Assembly: GCA_000310025.1 (NCBI GenBank)
Contig: FN649742.1
Span: forward strand, 2,154,151-2,218,150
Length of the DNA: 64,000 nucleotides
Origin: Ectocarpus siliculosus
Taxonomy: Eukaryota > Sar > Phaeophyceae > Ectocarpales > Ectocarpaceae
Direction: 5' to 3'
Under the pieces are notes generated by a model, which saw only the letters and a program-made list of their open reading frames with translations, made no database searches and had not been told where the DNA came from. A program made the translations under genes and the position numbers. Of the stretch, positions 45,452 through 57,705 are shown piece after piece. Position 1 is the stretch's first letter; every line of letters begins with the position of its first letter.

Positions 45452-48418
45452 CTAGAGCTCAAGGTGCTCGGTGGCCTTGCAGCGGGCGACGTAGTCCGAC
45501 TTCTCCAGGCACCCGTCGCAGTCCACCCCCCGGTCTGCCAGGATCCCCTTGAGTTGCTTGACTCGCAGCTTGTTGTAGTCCATGTTCTCCTTGTCGACTT
45601 TGATCGCTGTTGTTGGTGCGTTGTATTCGACGGCGTGCGTCAAAGAGGGCGTGGTCAAGCGGGGGGGGGGGTGAGGCAAGCAACAGGCACGAAAAGTGGG
45701 TGGGCGCCGATAAAGGTATAGTATGTGCTCAACAACACAAAACTTTGTTATAGGAGGAGCGTGATCAGAAACCGAGCAGTGGCGTTTCGGTATTTGAGTC
45801 CTCCATGTACACACAGCCATTAACTTCCGCCCGAAAACTACTCAGATAAGTATGCATTTGTAGGCCTAACGTGTGGCCGTGTGACGGGTGCAACTACTCT
45901 CGAGATACCACAAGAGAACGCTGTCCAGCAGAATAGAGCAGCGTCCTCGATAATGAAGCCATTGTGAGAAAAAAGGAGGCGTGATCCTTGTGCTACTTGG
46001 GGACCTCGGCATCATGACAACAAAAGAAAACACAACAAAAAGACCTGTACTTGTACGCGGCAAGAGCGGTTAATATCACTTGGGCACTGAAAAGCCAGCG
46101 CCGAAAGAGCGGTCAGGTAGGCCTTTGCCCAACACCTGGTCGTGCTTCCTTTGAGTACACCCCCACCTCTACCCCGACGCCTCTCGCACTCACGGTATTT
46201 GATCTCGCAGACTTCTGCGTTGGATGCCTTGAGACGCTGGCAGACCTTCAACTTAGGCATACCCGTGGAGAAGGGGTGTGAAATCGTCTTCTTGATCGGC
46301 AAGAAATAGTAGCACTGGCACATGAAGAAATCCAAGCGGAAAAGTTGTGGCGACAGAGAGGGGGGGGGATTGAAATAGCGTCGCCTAGCACAGGAAGCAT
46401 TCACAATTGCAGACAGTACTTCGAAGGACCACCGCAAGCGACGGAGGGATGCGTAAAATCCAGAGATGTAAGTCTTGGTCGTTTCCTAGATGGGGCGAAA
46501 GATGGGACATGCCCATTTCCCTCTGCGCAAAAAAGAGCACCGAGCACCGACATTAAACACAAATGCGTGCAAGATCCGGTCAACATCCCTGGCAAAACAC
46601 ACTTTCTGTGGTGACGGTGGGGTATGCGAATGCCGAGACAAAGCGTCATCACGCCCAAGGTATTGTACGCGCAGCAGTGGCAGTAGGAGGCATAGAACCG
46701 TCTAACCTATACGCTCATCCAATTCTGAGCACCAGCGGACCGTGTCTACATTGGCCCGAAGAGAGGGAGTTTTATGTGCTTGCTCTACATACACCCTAAC
46801 CCCGAGCGCAACAATCTGTAGTTGCGACAGCAATCTCCACAGAGCTACACCCATGTAGAAACACCAAAGTGCTCTTGGCTGCGCTGTGCTCGATTCTGTA
46901 GACTTGAGGCATTTGGTGCTACTTGTCTACGGTTGAGGAGGCCTCCTTGTGAGTGAGGTGCTGCGAAGCAAGCACCAGCAGCGCTGGCCTACTCTCTCAA
47001 AAAAAAAAAACGACGGGGCGGCAACCGAAACCTCTTGGCAGGAGTCTCGTGGTGGAGCACGTCCGTATCGAACACACAGGTGTGGAGGAATCATTCGCCG
47101 TTTTTCTTAGCGTGCGGACTCTTTACTTTCCCAGACCAAGGTTGCTTCTTTCTCCCCGGAAACTGAGGTCTTAAACTACAGCTACACTTTCCAATCTGGC
47201 AGATTGTAGCCACTTAGAATTCCATTTTGTGCAAGTCCATACGCCAAATGTCTTTCATCATCTCCTTGTGTATCCCACACTGACCATCTTGTCGTCCCGT
47301 GACGAGAGCCGTTGGTCGCAGAAAGCATCGATGGCCGCTTCGATCTTATCCTTGTTTTTGCGATCCGCCGCGGGCATCGACTCGCTGATCTGTTCGAGCA
47401 CGTTAACGCAAACTGCCATACGCCGCACAAAAGTTGCAACAAAGGACAAGTCGAGCGGTATTGGGAACCGAGCCGCGTGTGGCCGTGGGGCGGGTAGGAA
47501 TCATAGGTAAGCTGGAAACGTTGTTTGAAAATGTAGCTATATACTCAATTCCAGAAATCACGATCGAAGCATGGATAGCGTGGAGAAGTTGCACAGCAAT
47601 AGATGGTTGAAGGTGTGGACTAAGAATTTGGAAGTTAAAGGCGACGAGGGGAAGGGTAGCACCGACAGCGGTGGCAAGCTCAATACTTGTATTTGTGTTC
47701 AAAGCTGTGGCACTGCCGCAAGAAAACTACTTCTAGTGTACAACGAGCGAAGTACGCAGATCGTGTATCACAGGATTGAAAGGGCACTCTCTTGGGGCAA
47801 CAACAAGTTTGACACGTATTCCATCCACCGTAGTGCAGGGTCGGTGCTAACCCTCGAACCGGATAGTCCACCTTCCACTTTCCACTTGCAAGCATCTTCA
47901 AGGACGACAACGTAGGCAAGAGAGGCCGAGACACTCCTACCGTATGCATGAGACAGTCATATTGACACATACCCAGAATTCCCCCCCCTCATCGCAATGG
48001 GTTTCGTCTAGCTCTCGGCAGGATTCTACATCCTCCTACATACTGTTGTACCATTCGCGGAAATCGAGCGCGTAAGCTCGTCAAAGGGTTCCATACGGTA
48101 TCTTGCGTCATCGACAGTGCACAGTACGTGACTACTACTGTGGTAATGACTAATCCTGCTGCGACATACGGAGGTTTTCCTGCATTTGGCAACAAAAGGT
48201 ATTGCATGATATGTGGCGGGTTGAACGACGGCATACAGATCGGTCAGTCGCACACGCTGGCTATCAGCAAACCTCCTTTGCTCCCCGGTACCGCTATGCG
48301 ACTTTGGTACCGCCGTGTGCGACAACATACCTTCACATTCTTTAGGATCCGCTCGTGGGGCGGCTGCTGTCAACGCGCACAACACCGCAGAGATCGCAGC
48401 TAACAATTGGAACTTCAT
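45452..48418 (-). CDS. MANF: MANF/ARMET-family ER protein (saposin-like plus SAP-like domain)
   Basis: Homologue of mesencephalic astrocyte-derived neurotrophic factor, in animals an ER-stress-inducible luminal protein. Exons (minus order): 48418-48331, 47412-47285, 46314-46194 and 45606-45452. Phases 1, 0 and 1 match; 163 residues from ATG 48418. A signal peptide (FQLLAAISAVLCALTAAA) is followed by the saposin-like domain (ECEVCVNVLEQI, DAFC, CYYFLPIKKTIS, MPKLKVCQRLK, AEVCEIKYP) and the C-terminal SAP-like domain (NKLRVKQLKGILADRG, CDGCLEKSDY). All eight Cys of the family, including the CxxC near each end, are present. The end, EHLEL, resembles an ER-retention signal. The first Leu codon before the ATG is not needed as a start. 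The gene is divergent from polymerase kappa, about 780 bp away. Confidence 0.88.
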
Positions 48419-49198
48419 CGCCAATATTCCTTCCTGCAGACAAAGGCGAACAGGGAAACAACGTGTTGCAGCAGTTAGCTACTGACACCGCACACGCGTG
48501 GGGTTGCGGAAACGCAACTAGAGTTGCGCTACGACATACACATGCCCGCCGGCAGGCGGAGACGATACGCTGTACACACACGACCGCTCGATCCAAAAAA
48601 CACCAGGACCTTCGCATCACAGGGAATCGACACCCACACTCCCCCGACGAGGCTGGAGTACAGAGCATCGCTACCAACATCATCTCGCTGCTCTAGGACA
48701 AGGGTGTCTCTATACATACTGCCGAGCCAACCGCGTTTGTGGTTTGGAAGTGTGCACACGTGCACGCAGCCGATCGTTGTGCCGCATCTGTATGGAAACA
48801 ATGGTGACTGAAACGACTGCACCTACCTCGTTCTTGCTCGTTGCCTTTTACCGATCACCGGTGGAAGAGCTGGCTTACGGCGAGGAAGCAGAAACAGCAG
48901 TGGAACGGGTGCGTGGTGTCTCTAGCTCTCTAGCTCTCCACTCTGTCGGCTCTGCGCTCTCGTGGAATTGCTGTCTTCTGATTCGTCCACCTACACAGCC
49001 CGTTAAGTAATCCACGGAGCCCCCTGACACGGGTACGTTTCATCCGGCAAAAATCTTTTTTCGTAGGGGGCTACCCCCTTGCACACTACACGTTGGTTGA
49101 CACTTGCCCTACTCCTGCTGTACTGCTGCTGCTCGTTCCACGCGAAACCCGCCCACGCGCTCCATCTGTTCACCGCCGTCCGGAGGGAACTGTTTACA
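48419..49198. promoter_or_regulatory. Divergent promoter region between MANF and polymerase kappa
   Basis: 780 bp separate the two start codons. No TATA box or ER-stress element was identified by eye. Frames through it are not conserved-looking. Confidence 0.4.
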
Positions 49199-52100
49199 AT
49201 GGAGAAAGAGAATGTGGAGGTTGCCTCGTCGGCGGAAGCGCGGCCAAAGCAACCGTCAGCAGCAGCAGCTAGTGATGAATCCACTGCATCTTCTTCTGCC
49301 TCAAGCTCTGCAGCCCATATGTTTGTCTTCTCCAACAACAAGGCAGGCATGGGGAGTGTGGACAAGGAGAGGGTCAATCGCATCATCTACGAGATGAGCA
49401 AGAACTCATCCTACTTTAAACAGGCTAAGCTTCAGGACGACAAACTTGATCAGAAGGTATGTATCATGCGTGTGCTCAATGTGGCGGTTTGAAATTCGCG
49501 AATTCGCGCTTGTCTCGCGGTTTGGCATGCGAACCGGCTCTCTTTGTGTTTTGTTTTCAAAGTGTGCGGGTGAAAACAGTTGGGAGTTGGGAGGGAATTT
49601 ACGGGTTCGGTCATTCACCATTGTTATGTGTACGCGCTTGGTTTGCCACGATGGCCAAGTCAACAGTCAGTACAGCGTATTTTGTGAGCGGCAGTACCAT
49701 CTCTGTTACAGCAGTACATTCGCACTCCCGCGTCCTCAAACGCGTAGAACGCGTTTCATCGACTGCTCATGGTAGCTAATGCACCGCCATGTCGTGCATG
49801 GCATTGTGCCGCCGCACTTATTTTCAGGTGGCAGAGATGAAGGTGAAACTCAAAGCACTGGGCACCGTTCGCAAGGCCCAGCGTACTCGCCAGGCGGACA
49901 AGATAGCGACGGAGCTGGAAGCACAGCGACAGCTCGACGAAGTCTGTATGGTGATAGACATGGACATGTTTTATGCGGCCGTCGAAGTCAGGTCAGTTAT
50001 ACCGACCACTTCTGCCAACCCGACCGAAGTTTGTTTATTGTTGGGGGAACCTGTTCGGAACGTGCGTTCGCGGGGTGTGATATCGAAAATCGAAGGGCCA
50101 GGGTTGCTCTGCATTCCTTCGAACTCAGCACATCCCGGCATGCCGTCTCGACGGTACTTTGCTGTCGATTATCGTCAAACTACGGCAGTGCCGCGAAAGG
50201 GGAGGGGTCCCCGCTTTGCCGCGCCGCTACATCGTCGTGGTATCCCCTGGAGACATGCTTGCATGCTTGCATGCTAATAGTACATCGGCTGTCTAGGCTC
50301 GAGAACAACAACCAGGGCGAAAGACATTGTGTACGAAAAGTACCTCGTGCGTGACCCTGTGTATGATGAGTTTCCGAACGGATAGCCTTGTGTCGAGGGT
50401 TGAACTCGCTGCTTTTAGACCAGTTTTATCCTCGACTGGTCTGGCGTCTGATATCACGATAACCATGACAATGATAACACTGCTTCACTCAGAGATCGGC
50501 CCGAGCTCGCGGACAAGCCGGTTGCTGTTGGCGGCGAAAGCATGATAAGCACGACGAACTACCAAGCCCGGCTCAAGGGGGTCAGGAGCGCTATGCCGGG
50601 CTTCATCGGCAGAAAGCTTTGTCCCGAGCTGGTGTTCGTCAAGCCGGACTACGAAAAGTACACGGTGGTGGCGGAGCAAATACGGGAGATTTTCCGCGAG
50701 TACGACCCCCGCATGCGCGCTTACAGCCTGGACGAGGCCTACCTGAACGTCACCAAGGTGTTGACTGAGAGACTGGGGTTGGACGGGTCGAACGCTCAGG
50801 CAGGGGTGGCGGCGCCGGCGGCGGCAGCGGGTGCATCGGAACATGTTTGCTCGGGCACCTACGAGGCTGAAGCGGACACGAGCCGGCGACCAAGTATGGG
50901 CTTAAATGTAACGTACCCAGAGAAAAGGTACGAGGGGGACGAGGAGGACGACGAAGAGGCGAGAGATGGCCGAAGCGGGGAGAGGAGGAGCCCAAGAGAA
51001 ACGCGGCGGATAAGGCTGTTTGAGGCCGCTCGAGCCCTGGCGGAAGAAATCAGAGGGAGGATAAGGGAAGCAACGAAGCTCACGGCGAGCGTCGGCATCG
51101 GTCCGAACTTCATGCTGGCAAAGGTGCGCCAATGAGCAGCTGGGCAGTAGATATAGTACGCACATCCCGTCAAAATACGAAAACTGCGTCAGGTTTCTTG
51201 CGGTGGCCCAGATGGGCCTCACGCATCGTTGGAAATGGCCGTGAAGATTATTGCCCTTGTTTCTTGGCGAGCACGCTTGGCCGACGAATATCTGAGAACG
51301 GCCGAAGTCTCAAAATTGTTAGAATCGCCTCCCGACGCACCCGCCCGATCTGGCTGTTTCGTTGGAACGCAGATAGCTTCAGACTGGAACAAGCCGGACG
51401 GACAGATGTGCATAGGGGGTGACCGTGCGGAGGTGCTGCGGTTCCTGCACGATCTTCCTGTCCGAAAGGTGAGCAACTACCTTATGCAGCGTTTGATGTA
51501 TTTGGCATGACTGCAAAGGTTTCTCTGCGGTTCGCGTTGAAGTACGTGAAAGCCCCCCTTCGAGGAGTGCAGCCTTGTCGATGTATATGGTGTGGATGTA
51601 GGCTGTTGATCATGTGCGATTGGACTTTCCGGTATGTCATTCCAGCCTCTTCTCGGTGGCTGCTGGTGGGTTTCGACGGTGAGCACCAGAGAACCCCCTG
51701 GGTGTTACTCGCTAGGGCGTGCCCACGAGAATGTGTTGTAGCTGCTCTTTCTTGTTATTTCGACCTTGTGCGCTTCCTGTTCCACCGCACTACAATTTCG
51801 CTTTGGGCCACCACACGTTTCAGTCAGTGCGCCCGAACATGCGTCCTACTCACAACTGTTTCTCACTTCTTCTTCCGTACACGCGTGTGCTTGTCTGGTT
51901 GGCTGCTGGCGCAACGCACGCTTTTGCTCTCGCACAGATCGGTGGCGTGGGCAAAGTGCAAGAGAAGTGCTTGAGAGAGGCGCTCGGCGTTGTTACCTGC
52001 GGGGATCTGTTTAGGGAGCGGGGCTCTGTCATCCATGTCATGACCCCGCACACATCGCGATGGCTGATCAAGGTACACAAACAGTAGGTTCTTGGACGTT

Positions 52101-52585
52101 TGGGCGCCGTGTGTGCTTCCAAATTCCGGTGCCTGTTTGCCAGTTGTGCGCGGTACGTTGTCCCGTATGGTATGTAAAGTGTTGTGGTGTTTGTTTACGC
52201 CGGGATAGACTCTCTGCGCGTTGTACAGGCCCATGTTTGACACCCTTCTTTCCTCCACTCCTTGTGCTGTGCCCCTTTTTTTCGACCTCGCGCCCATCCC
52301 TTTGCAAGGCTTCGCTAGGCATCGCCTCCGCCGATCATGACGTGGCAACTGAACAGGCGCAGGCGGTGGGTGCCGTCACTCGCAAGCAGATCAGGCGAGT
52401 GCTTCCCAACAATGGCGTCGTTATTCCTACCGAGATTTTGGCGATTGTCCTAAGAGCGTGTACTTGCTGGCTGGGCGGTGGGTGAAGAGAATACGCCGTG
52501 TTGTCGGTCGAAACGCTTGTTTTTCAAGCAAGTGTTGAGCATGCTGCATAAATTTGCGCACAGTATCGAACTTGACCAAATTGAT

Positions 52586-52619
<34 letters not shown>

Positions 52620-54506
52620 AGTAGATGTTGTTGTTGTTGTTGTTGTTGTTTGTTGTGAACTTTCCGACAAGTGAGGAAATGGGCCCCGATGACTCACTGT
52701 TTTTTTTCGGATGAGCATGCGTAGCGGAAAGGACAGGCCTGCTAACCCGACGCGGGGTTTGTTTGGTGGAGACATTCGCTTGCACGGAACGCAGCGGATT
52801 CAACATAACGATAATATGGTCTTGCTGTCTTCGACAAGTGTGAAATCTCGTTTACTTTTCCCAAGAACGGCGGGCTGTCTACTCTCGGTACTTACTTCAT
52901 ACCAGAGTTGGCGAAAAGCAACGACGCTCTGTAGCAATTCGTACGGCATCCAACTGCTTTGTGGGAGGCCTGTGTGTGCTTCAATATAAGCTTTGTGTCG
53001 TTGCTGATGTTGTGGAGTTCGTTCTTCTGCTCGGCTCACGAAATTCAGCAAGGAGCGGACCTTCGGCGAGCTGTCGGCGCCCAGAGACCTCTTAAACAAG
53101 TGTCGAGAGATCTGCGACTCCCTCGCGGCCGGTGAGTCTCAAGCGACTTCGGGATATTTGGCCATACGTAGCCGCTCTTTCTTTTGCGGAGGTTTTTGAG
53201 CCGTCGTGCTGGTGATGCATTTTCGTTTCGCTGGTCTTTCGTGGAATCATGGTGAATCGTCCCGTGGGTCCATACCGCCTGTGGTTGTTGCGATTGTTTA
53301 CCGGCGGTATTGTTCTTGCACCTGTCGAAGCACACGCCGCATCACGTATTAATCTCGTGGCGGGGGTAAGCCCACTTTCTGTTATTGGAGACAGCAGTGG
53401 GTCTTTCTGTCTGTTCGCGCCCGTTTTCATTTTCCCACCGCCGATGTTACGATGTTACGATGTTACGATGTTACGGCGATCGGCAGAAAGGCCTGTCTAT
53501 GCTATAATAACAAGGTTTTTCGAGATACAGCAGTTTATCGCTATGTATGTCAAGGCAACGATGGACTTGTTCGCACCAAGCCATCCCTAACTCTTGACGT
53601 CTCGCCTTGCGTGTGAGTCACCTGCTACCTTCCCCCGGCCGCTTGGGAAAAAACATGTTCGATCGTGCACCCCGTGGGCGTTCGTTGTCCCCCCTAGAAA
53701 TGGCAACCAAGGGGCTCGAGGCCAAAACCGTCGGGCTCAAGGTCAAGACCACCAAGTTTCAGGTCCGCACGCAGGACTCCACGGGCAACGCGTACGTCAG
53801 CTCGGCGGACGACCTGTTCTCCGCGGCGTCGGCCCTTCTCCAACGGGAGATACAGGGCGCCGCCGCCGCCTCCGCCCCGGGGGGGAAGCTGCGCCTCCGG
53901 CTGATGGGGGTCAGGGCGTCCGGATTTCGGGGCCAGGCCGGAGCCCCGATTTTGCCGGGACAGGCGACTCTCGACGGGTTTCTTTCCTCGAAGGCGGCCG
54001 AGGGGGGGTGTCAGGGGGAGGATGAGAGCGGGAACGACGGCAAGCGGCAGCAGAGGGAGGAGGAGGCGGACTCGGCGGGGGGGGCTGAACAACAACCCCC
54101 GGGAGGGTTGTCGCGCCCGTCGAGACCAACGCCTGCTGCGATGGAGCATCCGTTCGTCGGCGGTGGTCAGGGCCGCCCTGGTTCTCGTCCGCGAAGCAAG
54201 GAACTACTGCGGGGGGTGCAGCCGGCGACGGGTATCCCGCGTAGCGCGTTGTTAGCGACAGCGGCGGCGAACGTTTCTTGTCCTGTTTGCGGGGAAGAGC
54301 TAGGTGCAGCGTCCAACACGGCGCTGAATCGCCACCTAGACGCGTGCTTGGGAGTGTGTGCACCCGCGGGCGAGGGGGAGAGGGGGGGAGTGGGTGGTGG
54401 TGGGACCGGCCGTCGGAGATCGAAGGAAGAGGCCTTCCCGAAGAAGCGCGCAAAGGTTTCGAGCTCGGGGATCGAACGGTTTCTCACACCAAAGGAGTTA
54501 GTGTAG
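49199..54506 (+). CDS. POLK: DNA polymerase kappa (Y-family translesion polymerase)
   Basis: Copies past damaged template bases in the nucleus. Eight exons: 49199-49456, 49828-49991, 50493-51123, 51373-51468, 51938-52072, 52309-52394, 53049-53131 and 53698-54506; about 753 residues. The N-clasp has NKAGMGSVDKERVNRII. Palm motifs are VIDMDMFYAAVE (Asp130, Asp132, aromatic gate Tyr135) and YSLDEAYLNVT (Asp221, Glu222). The TASVGIGPNFMLAK, LPVRK and GIGK-like IGGVGKVQEK helix-hairpin segment is followed by SKERTFGEL and the little finger TVGLKVKTTKFQV through RLRLMGVR. C-terminal: a PIP-like QATLDGFL, one UBZ4-type zinc finger (CPVCGEEL...HLDAC) and GIERFL, a second possible PCNA-binding end. 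Exon 3 carries an acidic low-complexity insert. The intron after 52394 begins with GC. ATG 49199 is the first in-frame Met. Confidence 0.95.
52586..52650 (+). repeat. Adjacent (GTA)n and (TTG)n microsatellites
   Basis: About 11 GTA copies (52586-52619) followed after a few bases by about 8 TTG copies (52627-52650), in intron 6 of polymerase kappa. Confidence 0.92.
53443..53474 (+). repeat. Four-copy octamer tandem repeat (GATGTTAC)
   Basis: Four perfect head-to-tail copies in the polymerase kappa intron that precedes the last exon. Confidence 0.93.
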
Positions 54507-56678
54507 TGTAGAATTATTGTGGCGACGTGCCTTTGTGCATGTAGAGAGGTGTTCGTTGCTTTCATACCACCATGTGTACAATTTTCTGGCCATGTGTTTC
54601 GCTGTGCCAGTTTTGTACATCTGCTCTTGTCTTTGCATAATCGTCAGTGGACAAGCGGTCTGAGGGAAGGAAGAAATATTCATCCAAACCCGTTTGGACC
54701 GTTATATATCTGGGCTCGTCTTATGCGTTCTCAAGGGAATGTAATGGCTTGGCTTCTCGCAAGACAACGCGGTGGCAGCACGTACGTATATTGTGGGGGT
54801 GTTTGATTTGCTGTCAAGTCTATCGGAACGAGGACCGAACCAGACGCCAGACCGTCGATGCTCAGTTTCCGATTTCGCCGCTACACCGCCGAGCATAAGA
54901 TACTGCTGCGTGATGCTGCAGTGTCTAGAACCCCCCACGGAGGTGTGGTATTTTCGTAATCTGCATTGATAAGACACAATGAAAGGCCGTTTTGCGCATC
55001 TACCTTACAGCAGTACAATACGTAGCTGCAGACTACGATGTTCATTCTGTTGCATCACACACTACATCTGATGCACGTGAAGCAAACCACAACAGTACGA
55101 AAAACCGGTATGGCTAAAGCCCCTTCTAATACGTAAACTTGGAGTATTGCATGCAGTCAATGGACACTTTCGAAAGTCGGCCTTCTTATTCAAGTTCTTT
55201 ACTTGCCCACAAGAAAGAACGTCTCTCTCTGGAAGGTATCCACACAGATATACACTTGTAGAGTCTCCAGCACATCATTGCAACGGATTTAGCAATGTGT
55301 GACCTACCTGCGTCCGTACTGATCTCTGAGCAATGCACATCACTTTTATCGTTTGCGTGTGCCACACAGCAAGTAAGTACAATAGGAGTCAAGGTTGACA
55401 GCAGATATGACAGAAGTGATGTGGTGTGCGACGTTGGGGCAACCCCGCCCCCCGCGAAAAACACGCATGATGAAGCTGTGGAAACCGAGATATTCGCAAA
55501 ATATGGTCCAAACCAAAAAGCTCACAAACTGGCGAACAGCCCCCCTGCTTCCCAGCGCAATACCGCACTCAGCGCGAACGCTGAGGGAATCACCACCGCA
55601 TACCCGGCATACTGCCAGCAAAGGACTGCAGGTAGGCTTCAAATAATGTTCATGCTGTGTCGGTGTCAGGTTTTGGGTGGGTCCGAAAACTCAGATTTGT
55701 CGCCCGAAACAGTCCGTCGTTGCATATCAACAGTCAAAGACATGGAGCACTTCATGACCTGGTGTGCCATACACTGCTGTTGTGTTCTGCTGTGTCCCGA
55801 CACGACCTTGAGTTGTGGCCAGTTTCTCTGAAATGATTACCTTTCCACGACAGTGGTAGCGAGCACGGAGGGACTTCAACACACCCCTGTAGCCTCCGTT
55901 TGTCGCATGCGGACTGCTGTGCAAACAATCGCGCCCTCACATATTCCACCTTCTTCGCTCTAAACTCAAACGGCACCCTTCCGTCTCCACCGATGGAATG
56001 CCCACAGCTGCATGTAGGCGGCTTTTCAGCTACGGGTTTACAGCGGTACTGGTTCGTTTAGGTGCCATCGCGTCTGCAGTCGAAATGGAACACGGCGATG
56101 AGATGTGCGTTAGCCTCGTACTCATGATGCACCATGAAGAAGCTACAAGTACCTATTGCGGCCTCCATGGTTACACCTCGTACACCCCAGCCGAAACGAT
56201 CCGGGCTTCCGTCTGCAGGATGAACGTAGATTCGTAGAACATCAATGCACCATTTCCAAGGAAATACAAGGAAGCGTATGTAGGCGACGGCGAATGATAC
56301 CCGTGGCGTTGCTGGAGATACAATAGTTATAGTTCGCCGTTTGGTCGGACGCTAGGTTCGAAGTTAGCAGAGTACAGTAGAGACATCAGCCACGCCTAGC
56401 CCAACCTTTCGTTCTCTGGCTCCTGGTGCCTGCCGCACAACACAACAGCAGCACCCGTACGACGAGGAAGGCCGCAAACGCACGGATCGGGACGAGGACT
56501 ACGTGCGTCGGAACCGCACACAGCATTGAGCTTGGAAGAGAGGGTGGACAACACTCAAGAGGGAGGGAAAGAGAAGCAGGACAGGGGGAGGCGGGAAAAG
56601 GTTCAGTAAGGACTAACAAGAATCGTTGTTGTACAAGAGCGACACAACCAGGAGGAACTGCTGTAGGCAGGCTGGAGC
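54507..56678. other. Intergenic region after polymerase kappa
   Basis: No gene recognised in 2.2 kb. The largest frame (55295-55831, +, 178 codons) begins with a non-conserved sequence and has no recognisable domain or splice partner. It could contain an unidentified lineage-specific gene. Confidence 0.5.
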
Positions 56679-57705
56679 ATGGAAGACGGAGGGCTCTTGC
56701 ACGAGCGACGGATTCTATTTGATGTATTTGGCGTGTCAGAGGACGATGGGGCCTACGTGCTTATCGCCGGGCTGATAATGGGAGGCTTGACCTTCACGGC
56801 GTGCTGCTACTGCAAGGTGTACGACCCCTTGCGGAACTGGTCCATCAAGACGTACAACCGGTGTTGCAAGAAGCAGCCCAAGGCCGCGGCACCGCCACCA
56901 CCAGAAGCCGCGATGGCGGAAGAGGTGAGTGCATGTGTATTCACCGCAGCTCCTCTCCGCCCCTGACGCTATCCCAGTTGGTTTTGGTGTTGCTGCTAAC
57001 CTTGTCAAAACTTGAGTTCAATATCCCTGTGCATGCAGTACGTTCACCGCCGTATCGCGTGCTTGCCGTCGAGACGAAAAAAACATAGTTTCGTGGTCGC
57101 AGCCAAAAGTCACGAGCATCACGTAGGGAGGCTGAGCTGCTGTTCACACATGCACATGCGGCAGTAAGAAATGCTGAGCCATTAAATTATTTGCTGATGG
57201 CGACAAGAAAAGCCACGTATTTTCATGTCGTCGCCGAGAAGATGAACAAAATTCCAGATACGCCACAGCGGTGTCGATCACCTTGCCCACAGCTGTGTAA
57301 GGACACACAAAGGAACGCCGACCACCCGTCAGTTTCTATCTCAGCATAGAATTACACAACTGCTGTAGCATTGCGTTCATTGAGTTTCTCTCCCTCCGGT
57401 CCGCGGAGATGCAGTATGTTCGGGAACGATTCGGGCAAAGACTCAAGGAAACAGACAAAATGGGCGGGCGATAATACATCTAGAGATCTTCGAACTGCCT
57501 TCGCAGTCAAGTTTGGGGTGGAAGTAGAGAGTGGGCTTACTTATTTCGTCTTATCGTGTGCATGATGACTGTCTATACCCTTGTCCTCTAGACATCCACC
57601 CATGGCCTGTACGGCAGAGTAGCTGTTGAGCCACCGCCAAGGAAGACCCTCGTCGCCACGGAGTTCCCCACACTTTTCCCCTCTATCACACAATTGGGGC
57701 GGTAG
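56679..57705 (+). CDS. Small single-pass membrane protein with Cys-rich juxtamembrane segment
   Basis: Not recognised. Exons 56679-56924 and 57592-57705 join in phase 0 (donor GTGAGT, acceptor CTCTAG) to give 119 residues. The N-terminus is short and acidic (ILFDVFGVSEDDGA). One membrane helix (about residues 25-43, AYVLIAGLIMGGLTFTA) runs directly into CCYCK, and about 17 residues later comes another CC followed by KK, a pattern typical of palmitoylated juxtamembrane regions. A Pro/Ala-rich stretch closes exon 1, and exon 2 adds a basic/hydrophobic tail (LYGRVAVEPPPRKTLVATEF). Exon 2 is open from the acceptor to its stop in exactly the required frame, which supports the pair. Confidence 0.6.

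Noticed and set aside
48026-48424. Unspliced 132-codon minus-strand frame at the MANF 5' end
   Set aside because: Only its first 29 codons (from ATG 48418) are coding; the rest reads into intron 1 past a GTATGT donor.
33955-55015. Recurring GTACAGCAGT-like motif (for example near 34037, 34221, 37575, 49697 and 55008)
   Set aside because: It looked over-represented, but I could not count it against base composition, and the sites have no common position relative to genes.
55295-55831. 178-codon plus-strand frame after polymerase kappa
   Set aside because: No recognisable motif, biased composition or good splice context; not enough to call a gene.
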